Assembly: GCA_002292015.1 (NCBI GenBank) | Contig: DBBD01000058.1 | Location: 1 to 7,028, forward strand | DNA from: Firmicutes bacterium UBA993 | GTDB lineage: Bacteria; Bacillota; Dethiobacteria; DTU022 | Direction of reading: 5' to 3' | DNA: 7,028 bases | Part shown: piece by piece, positions 1 through 5,679 of the stretch | Position numbering within the stretch: position 1 is the stretch's first letter | Layout: each line of letters starts with the position of its first letter | Made by a program: the position numbers and the translations under genes | Notes under the pieces: generated by a model | What the model saw: the letters and a program-made list of their open reading frames with translations, nothing else | Databases searched by the model: none | Told to the model about the DNA's origin: nothing

Positions 1-207
1 ATGATAAAGGGTGTAGGCCCCGCCCATCATGTAGACGGTGGCACATAAAAATATTGTCAATTCAAGCCCCCATAAAGTAGGCGCGCCAAACACATACCGG
101 CGTATTACCTCCTGCACCGCTACAAATACTGCCACTACCCACAAGTAGCTAAATATCTTCCCCGACCACTCACTAATAAAATTAACAGTATTTAAAAATA
201 ATCTCAT
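1..207 (-). CDS. dctQ: TRAP transporter small membrane subunit (DctQ family), 5' part only
   Basis: Small integral-membrane subunit of a tripartite ATP-independent periplasmic (TRAP) transporter, which bridges the solute-binding protein and the large DctM permease and is driven by an ion gradient. The 69 visible residues run without a stop to the window edge. A first membrane helix lies near residues 20-33 (SYLWVVAVFVAVQ). It is followed by the DctQ signature: RRYVFGAPTLWGLEL (about 36-50), then a second hydrophobic stretch TIFLCATVYMMGGAY (51-65). The start is ATG at 207, preceded by a perfect AGGAGG (215-220) seven bases away. It lies 105 bases downstream of the dctP-type gene on the same strand, the usual TRAP operon order. 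Family members are about 150-180 residues, so over half lies outside the window. The family call is secure; the substrate cannot be read from this subunit. Confidence 0.93.
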   Translation of the reverse strand, partial: MRLFLNTVNFISEWSGKIFSYLWVVAVFVAVQEVIRRYVFGAPTLWGLELTIFLCATVYMMGGAYTLYH

Positions 208-278
208 CTGTTGTCCTCCTGCATTAGAATGCGGGAATAGGGAAAAAAGCTCAAAAACATTTATCTTTCCCCATCCCC

Positions 279-301
279 GCAGAACTTCTGCCAAAAGTTC
301 T
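279..301 (-). promoter_or_regulatory. Stem-loop between dctP and dctQ
   Basis: In the 105-base dctP-dctQ gap a perfect 7-bp inverted repeat, AGAACTT (281-287) and AAGTTCT (295-301), encloses a 7-base loop. A second repeat, GCAGAA/TTCTGC (279-284, 286-291), overlaps its left arm, so the two folds exclude each other. No T-run follows on the transcribed strand, so this is not a standard intrinsic terminator. Stem-loops just after solute-binding-protein genes often stabilise or partly terminate the message so that the binding protein outnumbers the permease. That role is inferred here. Confidence 0.4.
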
Positions 302-312
302 TTCCTAAAGCT

Positions 313-1383
313 TTACTCGATAACTTCGAGCATTACAAGGTATTCTCGCAGCGACTCTTCCATTCTAGCAGCCATCGGACTCCTTTGGCCCCAATCCGCC
401 CAAATCTTCATCGCTTCTTCCGTTACTCTGGCCTTTTCCTCTTCAGGAACGAATACTTCAGTCAGGCCGGCAGCAAGCATTGCATTTTTGGCTTCGAGAT
501 CAGCTAACGCGCCTAGATGTAAATGCCTTCTACTCCACACTGCGACGGCAGCCTCAACGATAGCCTGAAGGTCAGCCGGGAGAGCTTCCCACTTGTCTAT
601 CCTCACCACAAAATTAGTTACCCCGGTTGGTTCCATTATTGACTCAGCCAGGAAATAAGGTGCTACCTCGTGTATGCCGAGGCCGTGCATTGCGCTAAGC
701 GATAAAAAGTCGGCAGCATCAATAACACCGGTTTCGAGCGCATGATATATGTCTCCTGGGGGTAGAGTAACCGGAGCGGCGCCCAAGGCCGTCAGGAAGT
801 CTGTTGACATTCCGGGTGGTGTCCGAATTTTCAGACCCTCAAAATCAGCAATACTGTCCCAAGGCGTTTTAAAGTGCATGCTGTCCGCACTATAAACTAT
901 CGGTCCGACAAAATATAGACCGTGTTGAGCATAAAGCTCTCGCGCTAACTCAAGAGCGCCACCTTCCATATACCAGGCCTCGATCATCCAGGGCTCAGGA
1001 AAGCTGTGGATAGGAGATAAAAAGCTAAATGCAGGATCCTTACCCGTCCAGTAGGGTGAAAACGAATGGAACCCGTCAATTACACCGTCAACCGCAGCAT
1101 CAAATTTGTCAAAAGTTCCGACAACCGCCCCGGATGTATACGTCTCGATTTTGAGCCGACCATCGCTCATCTGGTAGACCATCTCGCCAAACTCATGGAA
1201 CGGCGGGTAGATCGCCAGGGCAGAGGGCCATAGGGTTTGGATCCTCCACTCAATCACCTCAACCGGGGGTGTTGGCAAAGCTGCCTCCTCCTCCTCAGCG
1301 GCTGGCTGTGGGCAGCCAACGACAAATAAGCCCAGTGCAAGCAACATTATCAGTGTTACGATTACCAGTAACTTTTTTCTCAT
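313..1383 (-). CDS. dctP: TRAP transporter solute-binding lipoprotein, DctP family
   Basis: Extracytoplasmic solute receptor of a TRAP transporter, 356 residues, the usual family length. The N terminus has a lipoprotein signal: MRKK, a hydrophobic core to residue 20, then lipobox VVGC with the acylated Cys at 24. A Glu/Pro-rich linker follows (30-41), fitting membrane tethering in a Gram-positive cell. The mature domain starts at WRIQTLWPS (46-54). Family features include TSGAVVGTFDKFDAAVDGVID (83-103 region), YWTGKDPAF (111-119), and LKIRTPPG (184-191), whose Arg187 matches the Arg that clamps substrate carboxylates in characterised DctP proteins. ETGVIDAAD (217-225) is also typical. The YW.GKDPAF pattern recalls the TakP-like 2-oxoacid/lactate-binding branch; this is a tentative inference. 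ATG at 1383 has AGGAGG eight bases upstream (1392-1397). The dctQ gene follows, so the two probably share a transcript. Stop codon TAA. Confidence 0.96.
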   Translation of the reverse strand: MRKKLLVIVTLIMLLALGLFVVGCPQPAAEEEEAALPTPPVEVIEWRIQTLWPSALAIYPPFHEFGEMVYQMSDGRLKIETYTSGAVVGTFDKFDAAVDGVIDGFHSFSPYWTGKDPAFSFLSPIHSFPEPWMIEAWYMEGGALELARELYAQHGLYFVGPIVYSADSMHFKTPWDSIADFEGLKIRTPPGMSTDFLTALGAAPVTLPPGDIYHALETGVIDAADFLSLSAMHGLGIHEVAPYFLAESIMEPTGVTNFVVRIDKWEALPADLQAIVEAAVAVWSRRHLHLGALADLEAKNAMLAAGLTEVFVPEEEKARVTEEAMKIWADWGQRSPMAARMEESLREYLVMLEVIE

Positions 1384-1505
1384 TATTTTCCCCTCCTGAA
1401 AAATTTATTTTTTTCCATTTTATTTCATTTAGATGTTGATACTTTCCTCCTTTTCGGCACTATCTACCAGTAACCGCAAGCAAAACAGCTGCAATCACCT
1501 CCCCG

Positions 1506-1515
1506 TGAACGTTCA
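1506..1515. promoter_or_regulatory. 10-bp palindrome, possible operator
   Basis: TGAACGTTCA is a perfect palindrome 16 bases or more downstream of the putative dctP -10 element, so it would cover about +9 to +18 of the transcript. A repressor site for substrate control of the TRAP operon would fit this position. No regulator gene is visible nearby and I cannot assign the site to a regulator family. Confidence 0.25.
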
Positions 1516-1530
1516 TCTTAATCACTTGAT

Positions 1531-1559
1531 ATTGTTTTCCAGGAATGATCAATAGTCAA
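1531..1559 (-). promoter_or_regulatory. Possible sigma-A-type promoter for dctP
   Basis: On the minus strand TTGACT (1559-1554, 5/6 match to the -35 consensus) is followed after exactly 17 bases by AACAAT (1536-1531, 4/6 match to TATAAT). Transcription would start near 1524, leaving a leader of about 140 bases before dctP. The -35 match is good but the -10 is weak, so this is a candidate only. Confidence 0.35.
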
Positions 1560-1687
1560 CCTGAAGCGATCGACAAAACCCTGCCCTCTACCAGTAAGCG
1601 ACAGGGGAATCCAGCGACACACTTCGCAGTTGCGATCTGTTGCACCAGTTGATCGGCAGTGTGATAATTGGTGTACCTCATACTACA

Positions 1688-1858
1688 TTAATGCAAATGA
1701 GTGGAGGCGATGACTATCATATTGCCATAATACTGGACCATCTTATCACTGCCGCAGTGCGGGCAGGTGCGCTGCTTTTCTTTTTCTTTTTCGGCAAGGG
1801 TTTCCTTTACTTCCATAACCTTTCCGCAATCTTTGCAGATATACTCATATACGGGCAT
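1688..1858 (-). CDS. Small FmdB-type zinc-ribbon protein
   Basis: A 56-residue protein that begins MPVYEYICKDCGKVMEV, the hallmark opening of the FmdB family of putative regulatory zinc ribbons. The four metal-ligand cysteines are visible as C8-x2-C11 and C32-x2-C35 (CKDC and CPHC), separated by a charged Glu/Lys-rich stretch (16-30). The segment after the second pair, GSDKMVQYYGNMIV, resembles the family's C-terminal strand. ATG at 1858 is preceded by a G-rich AGGGGGG tract about seven bases upstream; the stop is TAA. FmdB was named as a putative regulator beside the formamidase gene of Methylophilus; its biochemical role is unproven. Here it lies 304 bases upstream of dctP and about 110 bases downstream of a broken gene, all on one strand. 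The family call is firm; the function is unknown. Confidence 0.85.
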   Translation of the reverse strand: MPVYEYICKDCGKVMEVKETLAEKEKEKQRTCPHCGSDKMVQYYGNMIVIASTHLH

Positions 1859-1969
1859 CCATAACCCCCCCTGTGGGCAAGTTTGGCTTAAGTGGTTATT
1901 ACGGATCCTGTGGTGACTTTTAGGTAGCCAGTGTATAAATTCTTACCTCATCTTTTTGAAATTTCTACA

Positions 1970-2213
1970 TCATTCGGCAAACTCCTTCAGCCGGTCAGAA
2001 AATAAATACACCCATGGTTTGCAGTTCACAACCGGGACGATTGCCCCGCTTTGGCTAAAATGTTTCCACGAAGGGGATTTCCTGAACTTCAATGCCATGA
2101 ATGCCGACCGTTATTCTCGAGCGTTTCTCTCCGAAAAATACGTCTACCGACCTGATAACGAACTTGGTACCGACAATAATGTCGCTTGCCAGGGTAAGGT
2201 AATCAGGTGAATT
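1970..2213 (-). pseudogene. Frameshifted, 5'-truncated coding remnant, family not recognised
   Basis: Two adjacent minus-strand reading frames look like one protein split by a single-base frameshift. The first (2213-2055) reads through DIIVGTKFVIRSVDVFFGE and ends ...PFVETF followed by TAG. The second (2056-1970) continues SQSGAIVPVVNCKPWVYLF and ends DRLKEFAE with TGA. Removing one T from the TTTT run at 2057-2060 joins them into about 80 residues of alternating hydrophobic and charged strands typical of a real protein. No ATG/GTG/TTG start is available in the first frame, and sequence further upstream (2214-2361) is stop-rich in all frames, so the N terminus has been lost. I do not recognise the family. 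It lies on the same strand as, and just upstream of, the FmdB-type gene. A sequencing error could explain the shift, but not the missing start. Confidence 0.5.
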
Positions 2214-2276
2214 TCAGAGCAGCTATTTTTTGCCGGGATGTATTAGAATTTGCTACCTATTAACAAGGAGATTCAG

Positions 2277-2285
2277 TGTTATAAT
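2277..2285 (+). promoter_or_regulatory. Candidate extended -10 promoter for the flavodoxin-domain gene
   Basis: TGTTATAAT is a perfect TGn plus TATAAT extended -10 element. It lacks a well-spaced -35; the best candidate, TTAACA (2260-2265), is only 14 bases away, and extended -10 promoters tolerate a weak -35. Transcription would start near 2292, about 70 bases before the ATG at 2362. Confidence 0.45.
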
Positions 2286-2361
2286 TGATTTGGATATACT
2301 GAGTTAGAAACTTCTCTTAGATTTCTTGCTCTATCATTATTTCAAAAGTGAGGGTGATTAA

Positions 2362-2784
2362 ATGAATTGCAGAGTAGTTTATTTCACCAAGACAGGGCAT
2401 TCGAAAAAAATCGCCGGTGCCATTGCCGGAGAGCTGCAACTTCAGGCGGACGATTTAAAATCCAAGCCGGTATTAAAGGATGTAGATCTGCTGTTTGTGG
2501 TTGGCGGAATCTATGCCGGTGGAAATGATCCCGAAATGATCCGCTGCATAGAAACCATCGACAGCAGCATGGTAAAAAAAGTTGCCCTGGTGACATCCTG
2601 CGCCAGCGGCAAAATGAAACAGGTTAAGGTCAGGAAAGCGTTGGAGAAAAATGATATTGAGGTGTTGCCGGATGAGTTTGTATGCCGGGGAAGTTTTCTC
2701 TTGCTCGGGTTAGGCCACCCCAACCAGGCTGATTTGGACAACGCTGTTGCTTATGCAAGAACAGTGATAGAGAATAATAAGTAA
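2362..2784 (+). CDS. Flavodoxin-domain protein
   Basis: A 140-residue stand-alone flavodoxin-fold protein, expected to bind FMN and carry electrons or act as a small quinone- or menaquinone-pathway-like oxidoreductase in the cytoplasm. The N-terminal strand and phosphate-binding loop read VVYFTKTGHSKKIA (5-18), matching the flavodoxin T-x-T-G-x-[ST] motif. A central strand LLFVVGGIYAGG (43-54) and another, KVALVTSCASG (72-82), are followed by loops where flavin-contacting residues usually lie. The C-terminal part has FVCRGSFLLLGLGHPN (106-121) and a final helix. The length matches short flavodoxins. ATG at 2362 follows a GAGGGTGAT-type ribosome binding site (2350-2358). It appears to be transcribed alone, divergent from the TRAP region and separated by 173 bases from the next gene. 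The redox partner is unknown. Confidence 0.85.
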   Translation: MNCRVVYFTKTGHSKKIAGAIAGELQLQADDLKSKPVLKDVDLLFVVGGIYAGGNDPEMIRCIETIDSSMVKKVALVTSCASGKMKQVKVRKALEKNDIEVLPDEFVCRGSFLLLGLGHPNQADLDNAVAYARTVIENNK

Positions 2785-2791
2785 GCAAATT

Positions 2792-2806
2792 CTACTTTCA
2801 AAGTAG
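2792..2806. repeat. 7-bp inverted repeat after the flavodoxin-domain gene
   Basis: CTACTTT and AAAGTAG flank a single C, beginning eight bases after the TAA stop. No T-run follows directly, so it is a weak terminator candidate. It could equally be a dyad protein-binding site. Confidence 0.3.
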
Positions 2807-2852
2807 TCAACCGTTTCATTTATTTAGTGATTGTAAGCAAAGGGTTAAATAG

Positions 2853-2859
2853 TGTCGAA
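2853..2859 (+). promoter_or_regulatory. Spo0A-box-like site upstream of the HAD-rapZ-whiA cluster
   Basis: TGTCGAA (followed by AA) is an exact match to the core of the box bound by Spo0A, the sporulation response regulator of Firmicutes. It sits about 100 bases before the HAD gene, in the loop of an AATAGT/ACTATT dyad. A 7-base match is expected about once by chance in a window this size counting both strands, so the assignment rests on its intergenic position. Confidence 0.25.
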
Positions 2860-2957
2860 AACTATTGTTGTTAACAAATCAACAAAACAGTTTTGTGAAA
2901 CAATATGCATCATGGTTGGCGGAAGAACCGCCCTGCAGAAAATGAGACGAGAAGTGG

Positions 2958-3788
2958 GTGCACGTGATGATGAACTGCCGTTTGCTTGCCGTCGATCTTG
3001 ACGATACCCTGCTAAACAGCAGTTCCGGCATTTCGGATCGCAACCGAAAGGCGATCCGCGGGGCTGCTGCGTTGGGAGTCAGGTTTTTAATCGCGACCGG
3101 CAGGATGTTTAAAACCAGCGTCGGTTACCTCGAAACGCTTGGGTTCGAAGAAGATTGCCCCCTGATCAACTACCACGGCGCCCTGGTTAAAAGGTCACGC
3201 AGCGGGCAAACGCTACTGCACCTGCCGATCCCCAACCCGGTTGCTGTTGCCGTGCTAGAGGAAGCAGAGAAGACCAATTACCACATCTCCGTTTTTCTCG
3301 ATGATCAGATCTACATCAGGGAAGAAAACGAACAGTCCCGCTATTACCAGTCTTTTACCGGCATTGAACTGCAGTCCGTCGGCAGACTCAGTGCGTTCAT
3401 TGAACAAAACGGCAGTTGCCCGACGAAAATGAGCATTATCCACTGGGACGGGACAATAGAAGCGGTTGAGGAAAGCTTGCGTGCGAATTTTGCCGATCAA
3501 CTGTCCATTTTACAGTCCAGACCTTATTTCCTCGAAATAACGGATCGCCTTGCCACCAAGGGCCAGACACTACGCTGGTATGTCGAGCAACGGGGAATCG
3601 CGCCGGAAGAGGTAATTGCCATCGGCGACGGTCCGAACGATATTGACATGCTCTCCTTCGCCGGGCTCGGAGTGGCGGTAGGCAACGCCCGACCGGAGGT
3701 AATGGCGGTTGCCGACTTGGTGACCGCTTCAAACGAAGATGACGGGGTAGCTGAAATTATTGAACGCTACATTCTGAAGCGGAGGTGA
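2958..3788 (+). CDS. HAD-superfamily phosphatase, Cof/YidA type
   Basis: A cytoplasmic Mg-dependent phosphatase of the Cof (HAD IIB) subfamily, whose members hydrolyse sugar phosphates, FMN and related metabolites. The substrate cannot be told from sequence. All four catalytic motifs are present: motif I AVDLDDTLL with nucleophile Asp13 and acid/base Asp15; motif II LIATGR with Thr47; motif III Lys201 (ATKGQTLRW); motif IV GDGPNDIDML with Asp224 and Asp228. The large cap domain lies between motifs II and III (about 75-190). The length of 276 is usual. The start is uncertain: GTG 2958, GTG 2964, ATG 2967 and ATG 2970 are all in frame. Starting at 2970 (MNCRLLAVDLDDT) gives the most typical N terminus, and no strong ribosome binding site decides. 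Its stop overlaps the ribosome binding site of rapZ, so the two are probably co-transcribed and translationally coupled. Confidence 0.93.
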   Translation: MHVMMNCRLLAVDLDDTLLNSSSGISDRNRKAIRGAAALGVRFLIATGRMFKTSVGYLETLGFEEDCPLINYHGALVKRSRSGQTLLHLPIPNPVAVAVLEEAEKTNYHISVFLDDQIYIREENEQSRYYQSFTGIELQSVGRLSAFIEQNGSCPTKMSIIHWDGTIEAVEESLRANFADQLSILQSRPYFLEITDRLATKGQTLRWYVEQRGIAPEEVIAIGDGPNDIDMLSFAGLGVAVGNARPEVMAVADLVTASNEDDGVAEIIERYILKRR

Positions 3789-3791
3789 TCA

Positions 3792-4655
3792 GTGATGGAA
3801 AAAACCGATGCAATCAGGATGGTTTTAATTACCGGGCTTTCCGGAGCCGGAAAAAGCCATGCTTTGAATTGCTTTGAGGATCTCGGCTATTACTGTGTAG
3901 ATAACATACCGCCCACTTTAATCCCTAAATTTGCTGATCTTTTTATCCAATCGGAAAATAAGAAAGTGGCGCTGGTCTGCGATATGCGTGGAGCAGCTTT
4001 TTTTAACGACCTTTTTATGGCGCTGCAGGAACTGGAGGGGCGAAATGTCGATTATGAGATCCTCTTTTTGGCGGCCTCCGACGAAGCATTGATCCGGCGT
4101 TTTAAGGAGACTCGTCGCCGGCACCCCCTGGGAGAACACAGCCTGCCGGAGGCGATCAGCAGAGAACGGGAAGCTTTAAGCGGCCTGCGCGGTAAGGCAA
4201 GCAGGGAGATTGACACAACCTTCCTTAAACCATGGGAGCTAAAATCAAAAATTGTTGAGATCTATGAGCCCGGGCAGCGCGATAAAAACCTGCAAATCCG
4301 GTTGCTTTCCTTCGGATTTAAGTATGGCTTGCCGCCCGATGCGGATCTGGTTTTTGATGTACGCTTTTTACCGAACCCCCATTACGTGGATCAGCTTAAA
4401 GCGTTGACCGGAGATGATCCTAAGGTCAGGGAGTATGTCTGGCAGTGGTCGGAGACGGGGCGCTACTTTGATAAGGTAAAAGATTTGCTTGATTTCTCAA
4501 TTCCCTACTACATCAAGGAAGGGAAAACCAGTTTGGTGATCAGTGTCGGCTGCACCGGTGGTAAACACCGGTCAGTGGTGCTTTCCGAAGATCTGGGACG
4601 TTTTTTGGGCTCCCGCTATAACGTGATAGTGGAGCACCGTGATATTGGTAAATAG
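3792..4655 (+). CDS. rapZ: RapZ/YvcJ-family nucleotide-binding protein
   Basis: A P-loop ATP/GTP-binding protein of 287 residues, the family's normal length. In E. coli RapZ is the RNase E adaptor that controls GlmS through small RNAs; in Bacillus the homologue YvcJ affects competence. The role here may be either, since Firmicutes lack the GlmY/GlmZ RNAs. The Walker A motif is GLSGAGKS (15-22), followed by the conserved FEDLGYYCVDNIPP (28-41). DMRG is at 64-67, LFLAASDEALIRRFKETRRR lies at 91-110, and SFGFKYGLPPDADLVFDVR at 173-191. The C-terminal signature is GCTGGKHRSV (253-262). The start is GTG 3792 or ATG 3795; GGAGGTGAT (3781-3789) serves either and overlaps the end of the HAD gene. WhiA follows after 18 bases. 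No yvcK gene lies between them. Confidence 0.96.
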   Translation: MMEKTDAIRMVLITGLSGAGKSHALNCFEDLGYYCVDNIPPTLIPKFADLFIQSENKKVALVCDMRGAAFFNDLFMALQELEGRNVDYEILFLAASDEALIRRFKETRRRHPLGEHSLPEAISREREALSGLRGKASREIDTTFLKPWELKSKIVEIYEPGQRDKNLQIRLLSFGFKYGLPPDADLVFDVRFLPNPHYVDQLKALTGDDPKVREYVWQWSETGRYFDKVKDLLDFSIPYYIKEGKTSLVISVGCTGGKHRSVVLSEDLGRFLGSRYNVIVEHRDIGK

Positions 4656-4673
4656 AAGCTTGGGGGGGATCTT

Positions 4674-5612
4674 TTGTCTTTAACCAGGCAGGTTAAGGAA
4701 GAACTGGCCAGGCTGGAAGAGGGGCCGGAATGCTGCGGCTCCTGGGAACTGAAAGCGATTTTACTTAATAACGGCTATTACACATTTAGGCAGATGGAAT
4801 ACATCTTAAGTGCGATGGTCGATCATATATCGGTTGCCCGTCGCCTTTTTAGCCTGCTGCGCAGTGCGGGAGTCAAGTCGCCCCATATTTACAGGCGGCA
4901 GGAAGTACGGCTGCGCCGGAGTCAGTTTGTGGTTCAGGTTCACGGCAGTGAGCAGGTTGACGACCTCCTGGTTTACCTCGATCTGAAGGAAGCGGGCCAC
5001 TTTTTAACCTTGCCGCGCCGGTACGCGGCTGTCCCCAGGCGGAGCTGCTGTCGCAGAGCTTTTTTAAGAGGTGTTTTTCTGTCCGGCGGCAGTATTTCGG
5101 TTTCCAGGCGTTCTGGTTACCACCTTGAAATAAACTGCGGCAACCCTGACGATGTCGGGGTGTATCAGCAGTTGCTCCGGTCATTCCACCTTGCCCCGCT
5201 CGTGAGAGTAAGAAATGATACTGCCTATCTCTATTTCAAAAATGCCGAGGCTGTTGCTGATTTCCTAAGGATTATTGGTGCCGGCAGTGCCCTGCTCCAG
5301 CTTGAAAGTCAGCGCGTGGTCAAGAGCATGCGTAACCGGGTAAACCGCCTGGTTAATTGCGAGACAGCCAATCTTGGTAAGGTGGTAGCCTCCGCCCAGC
5401 AGCAGCTCGACCTGATTGACGAGTTGGATCGCACGATTGGCCTGAATAATCTTTCCTCCCCGCTCAGGGATATTTCCCTGCTGCGCCTTAAATATCCCGA
5501 AGCATCTTTTAAAGAGCTGGGTGAATTATTAAATCCTCCGGTAACAAAATCCGGAGTAAGTCATCGTTTCCGGCAGCTGGGACAGCTAGTTCGTAAAACC
5601 GGCACCCCCTGA
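4674..5612 (+). CDS. whiA: WhiA-family DNA-binding protein
   Basis: WhiA (YvcL), a conserved Gram-positive DNA-binding protein: a sporulation regulator in Streptomyces, and linked to cell division and chromosome segregation in Bacillus. At 312 residues it is full length. It begins SLTRQVKEELARL, as WhiA usually does. An N-terminal region (about 20-115) leads into the degenerate LAGLIDADG homing-endonuclease-like fold, seen in FLRGVFLSGGSIS (130-142) and GYHLEINC (148-155); endonuclease activity is not expected. NRVNRLVNCETANLGKVV (221-238) precedes the C-terminal helix-turn-helix, with SFKELGELLNPPVTKSGVSH (278-297) as its signature. The start is TTG 4674, chosen because no ATG or GTG occurs upstream of the conserved N terminus. 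A G-run (4662-4668) five bases before it serves as ribosome binding site. It is co-transcribed with rapZ by spacing. Confidence 0.96.
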   Translation: MSLTRQVKEELARLEEGPECCGSWELKAILLNNGYYTFRQMEYILSAMVDHISVARRLFSLLRSAGVKSPHIYRRQEVRLRRSQFVVQVHGSEQVDDLLVYLDLKEAGHFLTLPRRYAAVPRRSCCRRAFLRGVFLSGGSISVSRRSGYHLEINCGNPDDVGVYQQLLRSFHLAPLVRVRNDTAYLYFKNAEAVADFLRIIGAGSALLQLESQRVVKSMRNRVNRLVNCETANLGKVVASAQQQLDLIDELDRTIGLNNLSSPLRDISLLRLKYPEASFKELGELLNPPVTKSGVSHRFRQLGQLVRKTGTP

Positions 5613-5670
5613 AGTACGCAAATATCATGCCAGCCAGGTTATCGCGAGGCAGGAATTTCTTTCAGGGGTG
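5603..5670 (+). repeat. Long-range inverted repeat spanning the whiA stop codon
   Basis: CCCCTGAA (5606-5613, containing the whiA TGA) pairs perfectly with TTCAGGGG (5661-5668). CA/TG extends it if one C is bulged (5603-5605, 5669-5670). The loop is 47 bases, too long for a standard intrinsic terminator, and no T-run follows. It could fold the 3' end of the whiA message. It may be chance. Confidence 0.3.
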
Positions 5671-5675
5671 TCGAA
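5669..5675 (+). promoter_or_regulatory. Spo0A-box-like site upstream of rpoN
   Basis: A second exact TGTCGAA (followed by AAA). It lies five bases upstream of the -35 of the candidate rpoN promoter, the placement seen at promoters that Spo0A activates. Support comes from position and from the matching site at 2853-2859; chance cannot be excluded. Confidence 0.25.
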
Positions 5676-5679
5676 AAAC

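Larger units (their letters stand above)
1463..1600. repeat. Two-copy 14-base direct repeat
   Basis: TCTACCAGTAACCG (1463-1476) and TCTACCAGTAAGCG (1587-1600) match at 13 of 14 positions, 124 bases apart, on either side of the candidate dctP promoter and palindrome. The origin is unknown. Possible explanations are paired regulator sites or the ends of a small duplication or insertion; neither flank extends the similarity. Confidence 0.4.
1384..1687. other. Gap between the zinc-ribbon gene and dctP
   Basis: About 300 bases without a convincing gene. It holds the dctP ribosome binding site, an AT-rich leader (about 1400-1440), a possible promoter (1531-1559), a 10-bp palindrome (1506-1515) and a 14-base direct repeat (1463-1476 and 1587-1600). 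A second good Shine-Dalgarno-like AAGGAGG lies on the minus strand at about 1446-1452, but only stop-rich codons follow it. No GC-rich hairpin with a T-run was found, so I see no terminator for the zinc-ribbon gene. Confidence 0.6.
2785..2957. other. Gap with clustered inverted repeats upstream of the HAD-rapZ-whiA cluster
   Basis: The 173 bases carry no gene. They hold four short perfect dyads: CTACTTT/AAAGTAG (2792-2806), AATAGT/ACTATT (2848-2853 and 2861-2866, 7-base loop), TTGTTAACAA (2868-2877) and ACAAAAC/GTTTTGT (2882-2896). The loop of the second contains a TGTCGAA site. The promoter of the downstream cluster is expected here, but I found no convincing -35/-10 pair. Confidence 0.45.

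Noticed and set aside
1580..1625. Terminator after the FmdB-type gene based on the repeated AGCGACA
   Set aside because: The two copies are direct, not inverted, and no T-run follows.
1556..1681. Minus-strand ORF of 41 codons starting six bases after the FmdB-type stop
   Set aside because: No ribosome binding site, no recognised family, and it overlaps the candidate dctP -35. The close spacing may be chance.
1640..1864. Plus-strand ORF of 74 codons
   Set aside because: It is antisense to the FmdB-type gene, whose cysteine pairs and MPVYEY opening are clearly the real coding signal. It has no ribosome binding site.
1956..2210. Plus-strand ORF of 84 codons
   Set aside because: Composition is irregular with no recognisable motif or ribosome binding site. 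The opposite strand gives more protein-like frames, though broken, so I prefer the minus-strand remnant; neither is proven.
2384..2741. Minus-strand ORFs within the flavodoxin-domain gene
   Set aside because: Overlap a gene with a clear flavodoxin motif and ribosome binding site; no motifs of their own.
5050..5160. Active LAGLIDADG homing endonuclease
   Set aside because: The fold is the degenerate one normal to WhiA; the catalytic acidic motif is not seen and the gene sits in its conserved context.
4806..5184. Minus-strand ORFs within whiA
   Set aside because: Antisense to conserved WhiA motifs; low-complexity composition.
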